Below, piece by piece: positions 1-9,643 of a DNA stretch of 64,000 bases. The position numbers were made by a program, and so were the translations under genes. The DNA comes from Nakazawaea peltata (taxonomy: Eukaryota > Ascomycota > Pichiomycetes > Alaninales > Pachysolenaceae), in the NCBI GenBank assembly GCA_001599355.1, contig BCGQ01000003.1:808468-872467 (forward strand), written 5' to 3'. Each line of letters starts with the position of its first letter. Positions within the stretch are counted from its first letter, which is position 1. Under the pieces are notes generated by a model. That model was not told where the DNA came from. It did no database searches and worked only from the letters and a program-made list of their open reading frames with translations.

Positions 1-1641
1 GGCACCATCTCCTGGGTTGACTTCCCAGTTACCACCCCATTTGTTCAACAGCTTCTCTAATTTGGCTTCGGCGTTGTTCCAGGTCTCAATCTCACCAACG
101 TACTTGTCTGGTCTGGTAGACAACTCCATCTTGAAATCGAAACCACAGATTCCGTAGATGTGAGCTAAGAAATCGAATACGTTAGAGATTTCGTCCTCAA
201 TTTGATCCTCGGTACAGAAAATGTGAGCATCATCTTGTTGGAATCTTCTGACTCTGGTCAAACCACTCAAGGCACCACTGAACTCATTTCTGTGTAAAAC
301 ACCAAAGTCGGCAACTCTCCATGGCAATTCTCTGTAAGATCTTTCTCTAGATTTGAACATAACACAGTGACCTGGACAGTTCATTGGCTTCAAACCATAG
401 GTCTCCTTCTCAACCTCGAAAGAGAACATGTTCTCAGAATAGTTGGCCCAATGACCGGAAGTCTCCCACAATTTGGTGGAGAACATGTTTGGAGTGATGA
501 CTTCATCGTATCCTCTCTTTCTGTACTCAGTTCTCATTAATTCTACCAATTTTTTGTAGATTCTAGTACCGTGAGGTAACCAGAACAGAGAACCTGGAGA
601 CAACTCATTGAAGAAGAACAATTCTTGTTCCTTACCGATCTTTCTGTGGTCTCTCTCAGCGGCCTCCTTCAAGAATTTCAAGTGCTCGTCCATCAATTTC
701 TTATCTGGGAAGGAGATACCGTAGACTCTTTGCAAAGAGTCATTGTTAGAGTCACCCAAGAAGTAAGAAGAGGAGTTCTTCAATACCTTGAAGGCCTTAA
801 TTCTACCAGTATGAGGGATATGAGGACCAAGACACAAGTCGATCAAAGGACCACATCTGTAAACAGTAGAAGAAGTACCATCTGGGACCTTCTCTTGGAT
901 GTAACGTTGTTTATATTTAGAGTAAGAGAACATCTCCAATAACTCTTCCTTGGTCATTTCCAATCTCTCGAACTTTTGCTTCTCCTTGATCAGTTTCTTG
1001 GAAACATCCTCAAAGTTAGGGAAATCCAGTTGAGTGACTACAGTTTCACCGTCATCAATGGCCATATCGTAGAAGAAACCATCATCGGTTGGAGGACCGA
1101 AACACAAATGAGCTCCTAAGTTACATTCACAAGCTTCACCCAAAACGTGAGCAGATGAGTGCCAGAAGACTTGCTTACCTTCAGGGGTGTCGAAGTCAAG
1201 GAATTCCAAAGTAGCATCACCTTCCAATGGTCTCTCCAAATCCCATAAAGTACCATCGACTTTAGAAATGACTTGTCTTTCGACAAAAGACTTTCCAATG
1301 TCCTTAGCGATGTCCATTGGAGAAGTTTCGAAGGCCGTACCTTCCTTTACAGAGCCGTCCTTCAAGGTGATCTTAATTGGGAATCTCTCTTTCAGAGCAA
1401 ACTCGGCATCCTTCTTCAGCTTCAATTCATCGTACATCTTGATTCTTTCGGCGATGAAAGCTGGTTGAGGGTCCATCAACAATGGCTTTCTATCGGCGTT
1501 ACCCTTGTTCTTTTTGTCTTTCTTAGGCAGGGCCTTCTTCTGGGCAGGAGCTGAGGTGGCAGCTGGAGCAGAAGCAGCAGCAGCCAGGTCATCAGCTACC
1601 TTCAAGTCGGCAACCGGCTTAACAATCTCTTCTTGTGACAT
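1..1641 (-). CDS. THS1: Threonyl-tRNA synthetase, cytosolic (C-terminal end outside window)
   Basis: Charges tRNA-Thr with threonine for cytosolic translation. The reverse strand reads from an ATG at 1639-1641 with no stop before the window edge, so the C-terminal part (end of catalytic core and anticodon-binding domain) is missing. An Ala/Lys-rich N-terminal extension is followed by a TGS domain, the editing domain with the [10 protein letters not shown] zinc/editing motif, and class II catalytic motifs, including [10 protein letters not shown] and [21 protein letters not shown]. Two CTG codons lie inside the alanine-rich extension, which reads better with Ala there. It diverges from AIR1, the same neighbour and orientation as in S. 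cerevisiae (YIL078W/YIL079C). Identification is secure. Confidence 0.97.
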   Translation of the reverse strand, partial: MSQEEIVKPVADLKVADDLAAAASAPAATSAPAQKKALPKKDKKNKGNADRKPLLMDPQPAFIAERIKMYDELKLKKDAEFALKERFPIKITLKDGSVKEGTAFETSPMDIAKDIGKSFVERQVISKVDGTLWDLERPLEGDATLEFLDFDTPEGKQVFWHSSAHVLGEACECNLGAHLCFGPPTDDGFFYDMAIDDGETVVTQLDFPNFEDVSKKLIKEKQKFERLEMTKEELLEMFSYSKYKQRYIQEKVPDGTSSTVYRCGPLIDLCLGPHIPHTGRIKAFKVLKNSSSYFLGDSNNDSLQRVYGISFPDKKLMDEHLKFLKEAAERDHRKIGKEQELFFFNELSPGSLFWLPHGTRIYKKLVELMRTEYRKRGYDEVITPNMFSTKLWETSGHWANYSENMFSFEVEKETYGLKPMNCPGHCVMFKSRERSYRELPWRVADFGVLHRNEFSGALSGLTRVRRFQQDDAHIFCTEDQIEDEISNVFDFLAHIYGICGFDFKMELSTRPDKYVGEIETWNNAEAKLEKLLNKWGGNWEVNPGDGA

Positions 1642-2277
1642 CCTTGATTCTACAAAATCGTAATCCTTCCTTCGTGTCTACAATTAAGCGCTGACTCGAT
1701 GCTGTTTTTTGTTCCGCCTAAATTTATTAAGATTCGTCAACTGCGCGAGAAAAATTTTGTTCGAAAAGGTCGTGTGGGAATGGTGAAGAATATTGGGTGC
1801 CAGGGGATGCCAGGGGATGCCAGGGCGATAGGGATGAGAATAGGGGGATGGCGGAGCAGTGTTGGGAGATAGAAATCAGTGGATTGAGAAAGTGAGTGTA
1901 CTGACTCAATTGGAATACTCGGCAATTTTCTACGTTTTATCCTAACTCTCATCTGTGTTCTCCCTTCTTGTATACGCTATAAAATTTCCCTCTGAATCTG
2001 CTCAGAATTTCCCCTGACTCCACCTAAATTTCGCTCTGAGTTCCAATGAATTTTATGCTTGTTCTCCCTCTAAATTTCCCTAGTAAATTTCCCTATTAAA
2101 TTTCCCTACTCTTGCCCTTTGTAGGAAAATTTTTCCGCTCTCACTATACAATTTTTGCCTTAGTTGACCGCGCGGTCTCTTTTTAAGTAGTTTCTCATCG
2201 TCTAAGAGAAGAGCCAGTCCAACAGGTCTAAGAACATTAGCTCTGAGAAAGGTGGATTACGCTAAAATAACTCCAAA
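1642..2277. promoter_or_regulatory. Divergent THS1/AIR1 promoter region with short repeats
   Basis: This 636-bp region separates the starts of THS1 and AIR1. It contains a 10-bp unit TGCCAGGGGA repeated from 1798 to about 1825, several degenerate AAATTTCCC copies from 1982 on, three tandem 13-bp copies at 2071-2109, and the 12-bp palindrome GACCGCGCGGTC at 2166-2177. No convincing gene is seen. Confidence 0.6.
2071..2109. repeat. Three tandem copies of a 13-bp unit TAAATTTCCCTAN
   Basis: The unit occurs at 2071-2083, 2084-2096 and 2097-2109 and differs only in its last base. Looser relatives (AAATTTCCCT at 1982, GAATTTCCCC near 2005, TAAATTTCGCT near 2025) lie just before it. It sits 170-200 bp upstream of the AIR1 start. 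Confidence 0.85.
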
Positions 2278-3318
2278 ATGAGTACTACAGTGGCGAAAAG
2301 CAAGGAACCAAGTTTAAAAGTCGAAAATGACTCAGAAAAGGACTTTGCTACTATTGGTGATGAGGATAATAAAGTCATTTCATTACACATTGATCAGGTG
2401 AATGATAATGCAGATGAGTTGATTCTGATGAGAGGAGAGGGAAGATATTTTGGTGTCACCGATGTAGAATCGGGCCCTATTTGTTCAAATTGTCATAGAA
2501 GAGGTCATATCCGTAACAAATGTAAAGTGGTAGTGTGTCATCTGTGTGGTCTGGTGGATGATCATTATGAGACTCAATGCCCTAAGTCTATGATTTGTAC
2601 TAATTGTGGACAAACTGGGCATTTCAAATCTCAGTGTCAAGAGAAAATCAGAAGGACATTCTGTACTAGATGTGAATCTAAGAATCATAGCGATGACAGA
2701 TGTCCTTCGATATGGAGAAGTTATTTATTGAAACAGAATAGAGATATTCAACTGCAATTACCTAGAATTTTCTGTTATAATTGTGGAAGAGATTCGCATT
2801 ATGGAGATGAGTGTCATCAGTATCGTTCCAGTAAGACTCCTAATGTGGATGGAAGTGGCTTTTCTGGTAATAATCTCCCTAAAGAGTTGAGAGATCAATA
2901 CTTTAGAAAGAGAAGTGCTGCTCAACATGGAAATGGCAACAAGAGAAGTTATCAAGATTCTCAAGACTTTTACGGTGACAATGGAAATTCAAACAACAAT
3001 AATAACAATCGTAAAAGACATCAAAAGAGTGAATTTAATTCCAGATCAGGTTACTTGAATCATCAAAAGAATAAAAATCAGAATGGGGTACCTAATTTCC
3101 CAAGATCTAATAATTCTGGTCGTTTAGGACCTCTGCCAAGCTCCAACTCCAATGGTAATCGGAGCAATAACAGGAATAACAGGAATAACTCCAACTCCAA
3201 CTCCAACTCCAATTTCAATAATAACAGTAGGAATAACAACAATAACAGGAAGGGAGGCCATAAGAAGGGGTCATTACCCCCAAGAAATGACAGAGGTTCA
3301 TATAATAAGAGGTTTTGA
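2278..3318 (+). CDS. AIR1: CCHC zinc-knuckle protein, TRAMP complex subunit Air1/Air2
   Basis: RNA-binding subunit of the nuclear TRAMP polyadenylation complex, which marks aberrant RNAs for the exosome. Five zinc knuckles are visible: C69/C72/H77/C82, C87/C90/H96/C101 (one residue wider before the His), C107/C110/H115/C120, C129/C132/H137/C142 and C166/C169/H174/C179. An IWRSY motif at 145-149, between knuckles 4 and 5, matches the conserved IWRxY linker of the family. The C-terminal 130 residues are Asn/Ser/Arg-rich low complexity. The single gene probably stands for both S. cerevisiae paralogues; the symbol follows its position next to THS1. Confidence 0.93.
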   Translation: MSTTVAKSKEPSLKVENDSEKDFATIGDEDNKVISLHIDQVNDNADELILMRGEGRYFGVTDVESGPICSNCHRRGHIRNKCKVVVCHLCGLVDDHYETQCPKSMICTNCGQTGHFKSQCQEKIRRTFCTRCESKNHSDDRCPSIWRSYLLKQNRDIQLQLPRIFCYNCGRDSHYGDECHQYRSSKTPNVDGSGFSGNNLPKELRDQYFRKRSAAQHGNGNKRSYQDSQDFYGDNGNSNNNNNNRKRHQKSEFNSRSGYLNHQKNKNQNGVPNFPRSNNSGRLGPLPSSNSNGNRSNNRNNRNNSNSNSNSNFNNNSRNNNNNRKGGHKKGSLPPRNDRGSYNKRF

Positions 3319-3387
3319 GGTCTTAAATACCATCCTACTACCATTCATACCATTAGCATAATAGAATATCATGTGATATCCTTCATA

Positions 3388-3516
3388 TAACCGTAGAACC
3401 CTGATTAACCGGACACTTCAACATCATAACACCAACCCTCAATTAACCGTGCACCCCGCATTAACCGGACACCAGCCCCCTAATAACCGTACAAGAGTCA
3501 TTCCCCGCCATAACCG
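3388..3516 (+). promoter_or_regulatory. Cluster of six TAACCG boxes
   Basis: TAACCG occurs at 3388, 3406, 3444, 3462, 3484 and 3511, all in the same orientation, within the 283-bp gap between AIR1 and the next gene. Two copies extend to TTAACCGGACAC. One copy of the dispersed 13-mer element (3421-3433) lies inside the cluster. This looks like a binding-site array for an unknown factor acting on the gene at 3602. Confidence 0.6.
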
Positions 3517-3601
3517 TAAGATCCACGCACAAAATAAAAAGTGGAGCTACCTCACCCCTCTTTAAGTTAGCGCCCAACTAATGGTTCACTAATAACCCAA
3601 C

Positions 3602-4612
3602 ATGAGCAAGAGATCAGGACTATTGGCTAGTCGATTCCTCTCTTCTTCGAAGAACTCAAGGGCCGCTTTGGTGAATTCGACCAATTTCAATCATATCAAC
3701 AGAGTGCCCCCTCAACTGTTTATTACCCCACATCTGCTGGGGGTTAATGATAAAGAGAGGAGGTTGTTCTTGATTGACGATAAATTGGTATTCAACCAAC
3801 TGCCTTTGATCAATATATTGAATGACATTGTCAAAGCATTTGTCGAATCCCATCAAGGTCTGGTGAAATTGCCTTCTAATATGGTCAATCTGAGATGGAA
3901 TCTGGTGCTGAATCAAAATATGCTGTTGCATCACAAAGTGTGTCAAGTATATGAGCCTTTATTCCATGGTAGACCGGATTTATTCAAGCTTATATTCAAG
4001 AATCCTGATCTCAATTTGAATTATATTCTTTCGGAATATTACAAGAAACAATGCCGAACCTCAGGGACCTATCTGTCAATGGACCCTTCTCGCAACTACA
4101 TTGCTGAGGTTCTGCTTCCACGGTTAGAAAGAATGGGAGCTGTGGGTCTTATTAAGGATCCAATGTGGAGAGAATTCAATTTCAAGTACAAACAATTCAC
4201 GAAGCTGAGTGTTGGACCTAATACCAAGATTTTTGAAGCTCGTGATGCTGTAAATGGTTGGTTTAATATGCAGAATATCAGTTCATTAAGAAATTATGAT
4301 CGGGTTGTATGGTTATCGGACGCAGGAAGTTCGAATAATATGCTGTTTTCCAATAGATATTCTTTAGTTGGGAAGTCTGGTGACCTTCCACCTTTGAATG
4401 TGGTTAGTTGTAATTTCAATAATCCAGCTATTAGATCCAGAAGTTCGATCACTTCTATTCTGGAGAGTTTCAAATTCTTCGAAAGACTTAATCATGATTT
4501 TAAGATGAAAAGTATTTATTCTGAGTTATTGAACAATCGTGTTATTCATTGTAATAATCAAATGCAATTGAATGATTTGGTGTATGTTCTTGAGAGGGGG
4601 AGTGTTGTTTGA
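3602..4612 (+). CDS. Unrecognised 336-aa protein, possibly mitochondrial
   Basis: I do not recognise this protein. The first 30 residues are rich in Ser, Arg and Lys and lack acidic residues, as in a mitochondrial presequence. The rest is globular, without clear membrane segments or familiar motifs; tryptophan- and leucine-rich stretches near residues 95-150 suggest a helical fold. Codon use is like its neighbours, the ATG lies just after a TAACCG-rich promoter, and the reading frame is uninterrupted, so it is very likely a real gene. In S. cerevisiae PET54 lies next to TOS2, but I see no sequence resemblance to Pet54 and do not assign it. Confidence 0.8.
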   Translation: MSKRSGLLASRFLSSSKNSRAALVNSTNFNHINRVPPQLFITPHLLGVNDKERRLFLIDDKLVFNQLPLINILNDIVKAFVESHQGLVKLPSNMVNLRWNLVLNQNMLLHHKVCQVYEPLFHGRPDLFKLIFKNPDLNLNYILSEYYKKQCRTSGTYLSMDPSRNYIAEVLLPRLERMGAVGLIKDPMWREFNFKYKQFTKLSVGPNTKIFEARDAVNGWFNMQNISSLRNYDRVVWLSDAGSSNNMLFSNRYSLVGKSGDLPPLNVVSCNFNNPAIRSRSSITSILESFKFFERLNHDFKMKSIYSELLNNRVIHCNNQMQLNDLVYVLERGSVV

Positions 4613-6274
4613 GAGTGGAGCAAAAAATCTCTAGGAAGAAAAGCACTAAGAGATCACGCTGGAAGATAAGCTCTCATGGTGTCCAAGGCCATATGTAGTG
4701 CTTTCTAGGCATTCATCTGGATATTATTTATTATTTATCTATCTTATTTATTATTATTTATCTATTATTTATTACAATATCTATTTATTTATTTGCATGT
4801 TAGTGTAGTGATCACAATTTCAATGTAAGCAGAGTTTCTCTGCTTTCAATGGATCCAGTGCCCCAGTTGTTCCACTGTTATCCCTATTGGTACCCCCAAA
4901 GTGTCAACTGCAGAAGTGCCAGCTCGAGAGTGTTACCCTACCTTACCATCAATTTTTCCCTCCCATATAAATACGCAGAAGAATCCCCATTTTCGTAGTA
5001 AAATTTTTCTTCTCTTTAGGCCAGAAGATCAGATTCATACGAACATGGTTCTTGCCTTTTACCAGAGCCATCCGGGATTTGTCTTCATTTCAAATGGTCT
5101 ATTATAATTTTTGGGATTCATTGAACCTGAAATGTTTTTTGTGGCATTGAAGGTGTACAACAACCTTATAGGAAGTTCAATACTACGTTAGTGGTGTAGG
5201 AGTTACTATGAGTGGAGACTAGATTTCGATATTTGCATGGATTGATTTGATTCATGTATATGGATTGCGATCAGAATACAGGAGTATGTGATGGATATTG
5301 GATGGTCTGTTTCGTCAGGTCAAAGTGTCCGGTGTCCATCATATTCTCACCTGTTGAAGTTGCGCTATTGAGGTCAATAGTGTGTTTTCAACTTGATTAG
5401 CAAATTATGAATTTTATAGATTTATTTTGTCTTAGTATTGATTAGCGAAAAGGAGCAATTTATTAAATTGACAGACAATAGTTACGCAGGGTCAGTAGAG
5501 ATAGGCAGGTAGAGGTGGTGAGGGAGTAGAGGAAGTTGAGAAGAACTCAGTAGAACCGAGTAGAGCTTACTAGAGCTTAGTTGATCAGAGTAGATAGAGG
5601 TGGGTAGAAGATGTTGCTTCAAATTAGAAATATCACAACTTCCAACCCTCTCAATAACTTTCTCATACAATTAATTTTCTACTCCGAAACTGAAACGCGT
5701 AAAATGCTTTCGCCAGCGTGTAAATTATGCCCTTTATTTTAAAATTTGCCCTTTTCTAGAATTTGAAATTATTTTCTGTCCCGAATTGAATTTGGGGAGG
5801 TTAGACATTGTTTGAAGAGGGGTATTTTTAGATATATTTAGAAGGTGGATCTATGGTAATTCTCAATATCTCCCTTAACTCATCGTCGCCTCTCACCGAT
5901 TCCTCTCTCAATCCTGCAACCTTTGATCTGACTAACCTACCTCTCCTCAAGATTATCCCCTCCAGGTTACCCCCCAAGTTATCCCCAACTTCTGTTCGTT
6001 CCCTCCTTCGTTCCTCTCATTCTCGTTCTTTCCGTCTTCGTTCCGATTCTGCCCCTTTCGCGGCTTCTCTCGCAAATTCATAAACAAAAAAGGGCAGATC
6101 AGCCCTCTAATCGACAACCCGAAAAAAAAAATAACAAGATAAAAATTTTCTTTTCTTTTGTCTATGTTTACCAGTTGGGGAGGAATCGAATTAGAGGGAA
6201 TAAATTGATCAATAGGCAGATTCGAAGTCGATAGATCATCTCACTTGATTCCGACGTGTATAAGTAGAAGAAAA
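4613..6274. other. Long intergenic region upstream of the SKG6-like gene
   Basis: About 1.66 kb without a convincing gene. It holds an AT-rich TTAT-type repeat (4721-4794), a perfect hairpin at 4827-4845 (AAGCAGAG, TTT loop, CTCTGCTT), and a TATA-like ATATAAATA near 4965 followed by a possible 20-codon ORF (ATG at 5045, stop near 5107). A long, site-rich upstream region would suit a cell-cycle-regulated gene, as SKG6/TOS2 are in S. cerevisiae, but no specific site was identified. Confidence 0.5.
4721..4794. repeat. AT-rich low-complexity tract (TTAT-type)
   Basis: The tract consists almost entirely of TTAT, TTTA and CTAT tetranucleotides. It could contribute to replication origin function or be the 3' end of the preceding transcript; neither can be shown here. 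Confidence 0.7.
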
Positions 6275-8521
6275 ATGTGGCAACTGTCGGCATCGTGGGT
6301 CAGTCCTGATAGAACTGTCTTCTCCAAGAGAAAATGTACTGGATCTCTGCAACAATGTGAGACTCCAACCGATTCGTCATCGTCTACCACCACAATTGCC
6401 GTAGCCGTTGTGGTCCCGGTAGTTGTATGTTTGGTGGGTGTGTTATTCTTCGTATGGAAAAACTATAAGAAGGGTAAGAAGGAGCTGTTGGAGGATGATG
6501 ATCCAGATTTCAACGGTGAAAATACCATACTACCTGATTATGATATGAATTATTACGCCGAATCCAAGTTCTCTTTGAATAGAGGAGCTGAAGAAGGTCA
6601 GAATCCTTTCAACGGTGAGGATGTCAACAATAGAAATGCCAACTTGAGGTATCCTTCTAATGTTTATTCTAACATGCCAAGGAACAGTTCGATGAACCAA
6701 AGTACTTTCTTCGGCGGCAGTGATAATGGGTCCGTTAGTAACACCGGTAATCCACATAGATATATAGATTCGTTTGTTTTACCATATGGAGATGAAACAG
6801 GTTCTAAACGTTCTCTTGAAGAATTTGCTAGAGGTTTGGGTTCTCAATATACTGCTTATGGACCTGCTGGAGGAGATAGTCAAGAACATTCCAGAGCCTC
6901 TAGTATGACTATGAATAGACAACCATATGGTAGATCTGGACCTTCTGGAGATCTGCTGCATTCCAGATCCAACTTGTCTCATATTGTTTCGAATGATGGA
7001 GAACTGCATGAGTTGGATGATTTATCTTCGCGTCAACAGGTTCCAATATCGGCTTCCGAGACCAGTTCTAAGATGGATGTCAGTCCTTCCAAGAGTAATA
7101 GAAAGTCAATGGGAGCTGCTGCTGGTATTACTGCCGTTGGAGCCGCTGGAATCGGTATCTACACCAGTGAAAATCAACGCCAACCGCAACAAAATGAAGT
7201 TGAGGATGAATTCGAAGAGAAATATGAAGACACTTTCTCTCAAATTCCCGAATCTCGTCCAATTTCCGCTTCTTCCGCAACCACTGCTCAAGTCAATGAC
7301 TCTGAAATCTTAGATAAGAACTATCTGACCGAGCCAGCCCTGCAAAATGAACGTAGAATGTCTTATATTCCACAATCCGAGGATAATCTCAACGTTGATA
7401 ACACTATTGTTGCTCCAAAAGATACCCAATTGTCAGCTAAAGAATTGGATGATATCGATAATGATCCAACTTTAACTCCAGAAGAACGTGAGAAACTTCG
7501 TAGATTGAAATCTGTTTATAATGTTTACTTTGATAGAGAGAATTCTGTTAAACATAAGAGAAAGGATAACCAAGAGGTTGTCTTACCACCATTACCTTCA
7601 CTTCCAGCCTCTGCTGACAATACCGCTTCTGTAGAGCCGGAATTACCAGTGGAAACTGAATATGAGCAACAAGTTGCTCCTGTTGAAGATGAAGATTTCG
7701 GTCCAGAAGCTGAATCGACTGGCGACCATTTGGCCATTGATACCAATTTCGATAGAAACTACGCTTCTTCTGTTTATCCAGAGAATCCGTTAAACGATTA
7801 TGAACCATATCAACAATTACAACAAAGACAACCACAACAACTGTCTCCTCGTATGGGAGGATATTTCCAACCTGGACCAAACCAACAGTATTACCAAGGA
7901 TCTGTTCCACAACAACAATATCCTCAACAACAATACCCAGTTGTTCCTCCACCACAACAAAGACGGTACCCTCTGCAAAAACCTTCGTTGAAGAAATTAA
8001 ATGCTTTACCACCACCTTCCGAGTTGAACCAAAGACCTTTTAGTTCCATTGAAATGCACACCGAATACCAACCAAAGCTGGCCTTCAAACTGTCTTCTTC
8101 TCCTAAGGTACTGACTCCTCCTCAAGGGTTCCACCCATTAGACCAATGGAATCAACCGGGAGCTAGTGACATGAATTCCATCCATACAAATCAAACAGGA
8201 TCTGTAGCTGTTCCAACTCCAACACTGATTTCTAGAAGTTCAGTCGCCATGATTAACCCAACCGTGATATCTGGTAAGAAACTGTATAAACCAGCTGGAT
8301 CTGTAGCTCTGCTGGCTGGAGAATACCTGAGAAATAGTCCACAAATGGTGCAATCTCCTGTCTTCCCAACCAATGGCTCGATGAGTCCTGTCAGTCCAGC
8401 TGGACAATACTTCCCTCCACAACTGTACGGTTCAAGAAACGGAAGTTTCAGTAACAACAGTAGATCCAGTTCTAGAAATGATTTACACAATCAGTATATG
8501 GGTAATGGAATTAACCTGTAA
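6275..8521 (+). CDS. SKG6: Skg6/Tos2-type single-pass membrane protein of polarised growth
   Basis: The S. cerevisiae relatives Skg6 and Tos2 are bud-neck and bud-tip membrane proteins linked to polarity and cell-wall integrity. The first ATG in frame gives 748 residues. A hydrophobic segment at about 41-61 (rich in V, A and F) is followed by a Lys-rich stop-transfer stretch and the acidic family signature DDDPDFNGEN...LPDYD at about 75-90. The long C-terminal region is disordered, with Gln/Pro-rich stretches near residues 520-570. It is convergent with IMP3 exactly as SKG6 is in S. cerevisiae (YHR149C/YHR148W). One gene probably corresponds to both paralogues. No cleavable signal peptide is evident, so a short upstream exon cannot be excluded. 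Confidence 0.85.
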   Translation: MWQLSASWVSPDRTVFSKRKCTGSLQQCETPTDSSSSTTTIAVAVVVPVVVCLVGVLFFVWKNYKKGKKELLEDDDPDFNGENTILPDYDMNYYAESKFSLNRGAEEGQNPFNGEDVNNRNANLRYPSNVYSNMPRNSSMNQSTFFGGSDNGSVSNTGNPHRYIDSFVLPYGDETGSKRSLEEFARGLGSQYTAYGPAGGDSQEHSRASSMTMNRQPYGRSGPSGDLLHSRSNLSHIVSNDGELHELDDLSSRQQVPISASETSSKMDVSPSKSNRKSMGAAAGITAVGAAGIGIYTSENQRQPQQNEVEDEFEEKYEDTFSQIPESRPISASSATTAQVNDSEILDKNYLTEPALQNERRMSYIPQSEDNLNVDNTIVAPKDTQLSAKELDDIDNDPTLTPEEREKLRRLKSVYNVYFDRENSVKHKRKDNQEVVLPPLPSLPASADNTASVEPELPVETEYEQQVAPVEDEDFGPEAESTGDHLAIDTNFDRNYASSVYPENPLNDYEPYQQLQQRQPQQLSPRMGGYFQPGPNQQYYQGSVPQQQYPQQQYPVVPPPQQRRYPLQKPSLKKLNALPPPSELNQRPFSSIEMHTEYQPKLAFKLSSSPKVLTPPQGFHPLDQWNQPGASDMNSIHTNQTGSVAVPTPTLISRSSVAMINPTVISGKKLYKPAGSVALLAGEYLRNSPQMVQSPVFPTNGSMSPVSPAGQYFPPQLYGSRNGSFSNNSRSSSRNDLHNQYMGNGINL

Positions 8522-8843
8522 TCAGATCAACCGATGGTCATCTAGCATAGAATGTATACTTTTATTAAATGTTAATTATTACGTGGATGTATGTAGGGGG
8601 GTTTGGGTGAGTGTGGAATGAGAGACAGTGCGTGCATGTATACCGTGGGAGACCAGACGTTAGCAGCATCTTCTTCTGGCATGTCCATCCGGGCATCCGG
8701 GCATCCGGATGAGCTGACGAATAGCTCTGAATCTCGCATGGTGTTATGATGTATGGAATATCGCGCATGTAAAGGCAAATGGATTTGGTGTAATGATGTA
8801 TGGATGTGGTGTCACGATGTTAGAATGACCAGACCAAGATCCT
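8522..8843. other. Convergent SKG6/IMP3 3' region with three copies of a 13-mer element
   Basis: Two genes end into this 322-bp gap. It contains an 8-bp tandem repeat CATCCGGG (8686-8709) and the dispersed element GGTGTNAYGATGT at 8740-8752, 8787-8799 and 8808-8820, all in the same orientation. No gene is seen. The element density suggests a role at transcript ends. Confidence 0.6.
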
Positions 8844-9395
8844 TCAGGACAAGTCAAAATCATCAATCAGGTTTCTATATTTCAATAAGTTTCTCTTAAT
8901 CTTACTGCTATCAACCCATGTTAAGTAGTCTTCCATATTTCTGGTCACTAAATACAGGGGATCGGTAATAACATTTGGACCAACTCTGACATGACCTTGT
9001 TCAATAAATTTGACAGCATCACTGACTGTCTCAGCCATTTTCATACGGCACATAACAACTCCAATTCTTCTTCTGCAAAATGCACTAACTGTGATCTTAT
9101 TTTCCAAGTCAGAAATCTTACTCTTGGTCGATAGCACTCCAAGGTTATATAATTTTTCCAAGAGTAGTTGTTCATGCTTAATTCTGAAAGGATCATTAGG
9201 TTGTAATAAGGATAATCTGTGGGCTAATTTCCTGATCTCACCACAGATCTTATTATATTTATGGTAGTCTTCTCTGTTCTGGATGTGATAGGTCCTCATT
9301 ACCTGAGTATCTCTATGACCTTGGTCCTGTTTCCAGTCCAAAAAGTCGACTTTCTTCAACAACTTCTGCTCATGATGTTTTAACTTCCGTACCAT
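8844..9395 (-). CDS. IMP3: U3 snoRNP protein Imp3 (S4-domain)
   Basis: Imp3 is a component of the small-subunit processome; it stabilises the U3 snoRNA-pre-rRNA duplex during 18S rRNA processing in the nucleolus. The 183-residue protein has the family's full length and its near-invariant N-terminus [19 protein letters not shown], followed by the S4 RNA-binding domain at about 105-170 with [14 protein letters not shown] codon at 8955-8957 falls at the invariant alanine of the [13 protein letters not shown] motif and is strong evidence for a CUG-Ala code. It shares a 248-bp divergent promoter with MRPL6. Confidence 0.97.
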   Translation of the reverse strand: MVRKLKHHEQKLLKKVDFLDWKQDQGHRDTQVMRTYHIQNREDYHKYNKICGEIRKLAHRLSLLQPNDPFRIKHEQLLLEKLYNLGVLSTKSKISDLENKITVSAFCRRRIGVVMCRMKMAETVSDAVKFIEQGHVRVGPNVITDPLYLVTRNMEDYLTWVDSSKIKRNLLKYRNLIDDFDLS

Positions 9396-9643
9396 TGTGA
9401 TAGTTGTATTGGCGTTATGTTTTATTCACCTCATCGAGCTCTTAATAAATAAAATTTTATATGAGAAAATTTTTACTATGAAAAACTAATTGGGAAGTTG
9501 GGGGATAGTGCACGACTTTGCGAGCAGTGAACCCAATTTGGATAATTGACGCGTACACTACCTTTCTTATTGAAAGTCAAATTTTTCACATTCAAAATCA
9601 TAATGATTGAGGTAATCACGAAGAACTACAAGCATCATCCAGA
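9396..9643. promoter_or_regulatory. Bidirectional IMP3/MRPL6 promoter with AATTTTT boxes
   Basis: AAAATTTT occurs at 9451-9458, AAAATTTTT at 9466-9474 and AAATTTTT at 9579-9586. These match the A/T-rich ribosomal-RNA-processing/rapid-growth type element known upstream of yeast ribosome-biogenesis and mitochondrial ribosomal genes. CTAATTGGGAA at 9486 and GTGCACGAC at 9508 recur elsewhere in the window. Confidence 0.6.

Noticed and set aside
625-1554. Several forward ORFs within THS1
   Set aside because: They are antisense shadows of the conserved synthetase gene.
3602-4612. PET54 assignment for the 336-aa gene
   Set aside because: Only the neighbourhood (next to a SKG6/TOS2 gene) suggests it; orientation differs from S. 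cerevisiae and no sequence resemblance was seen.
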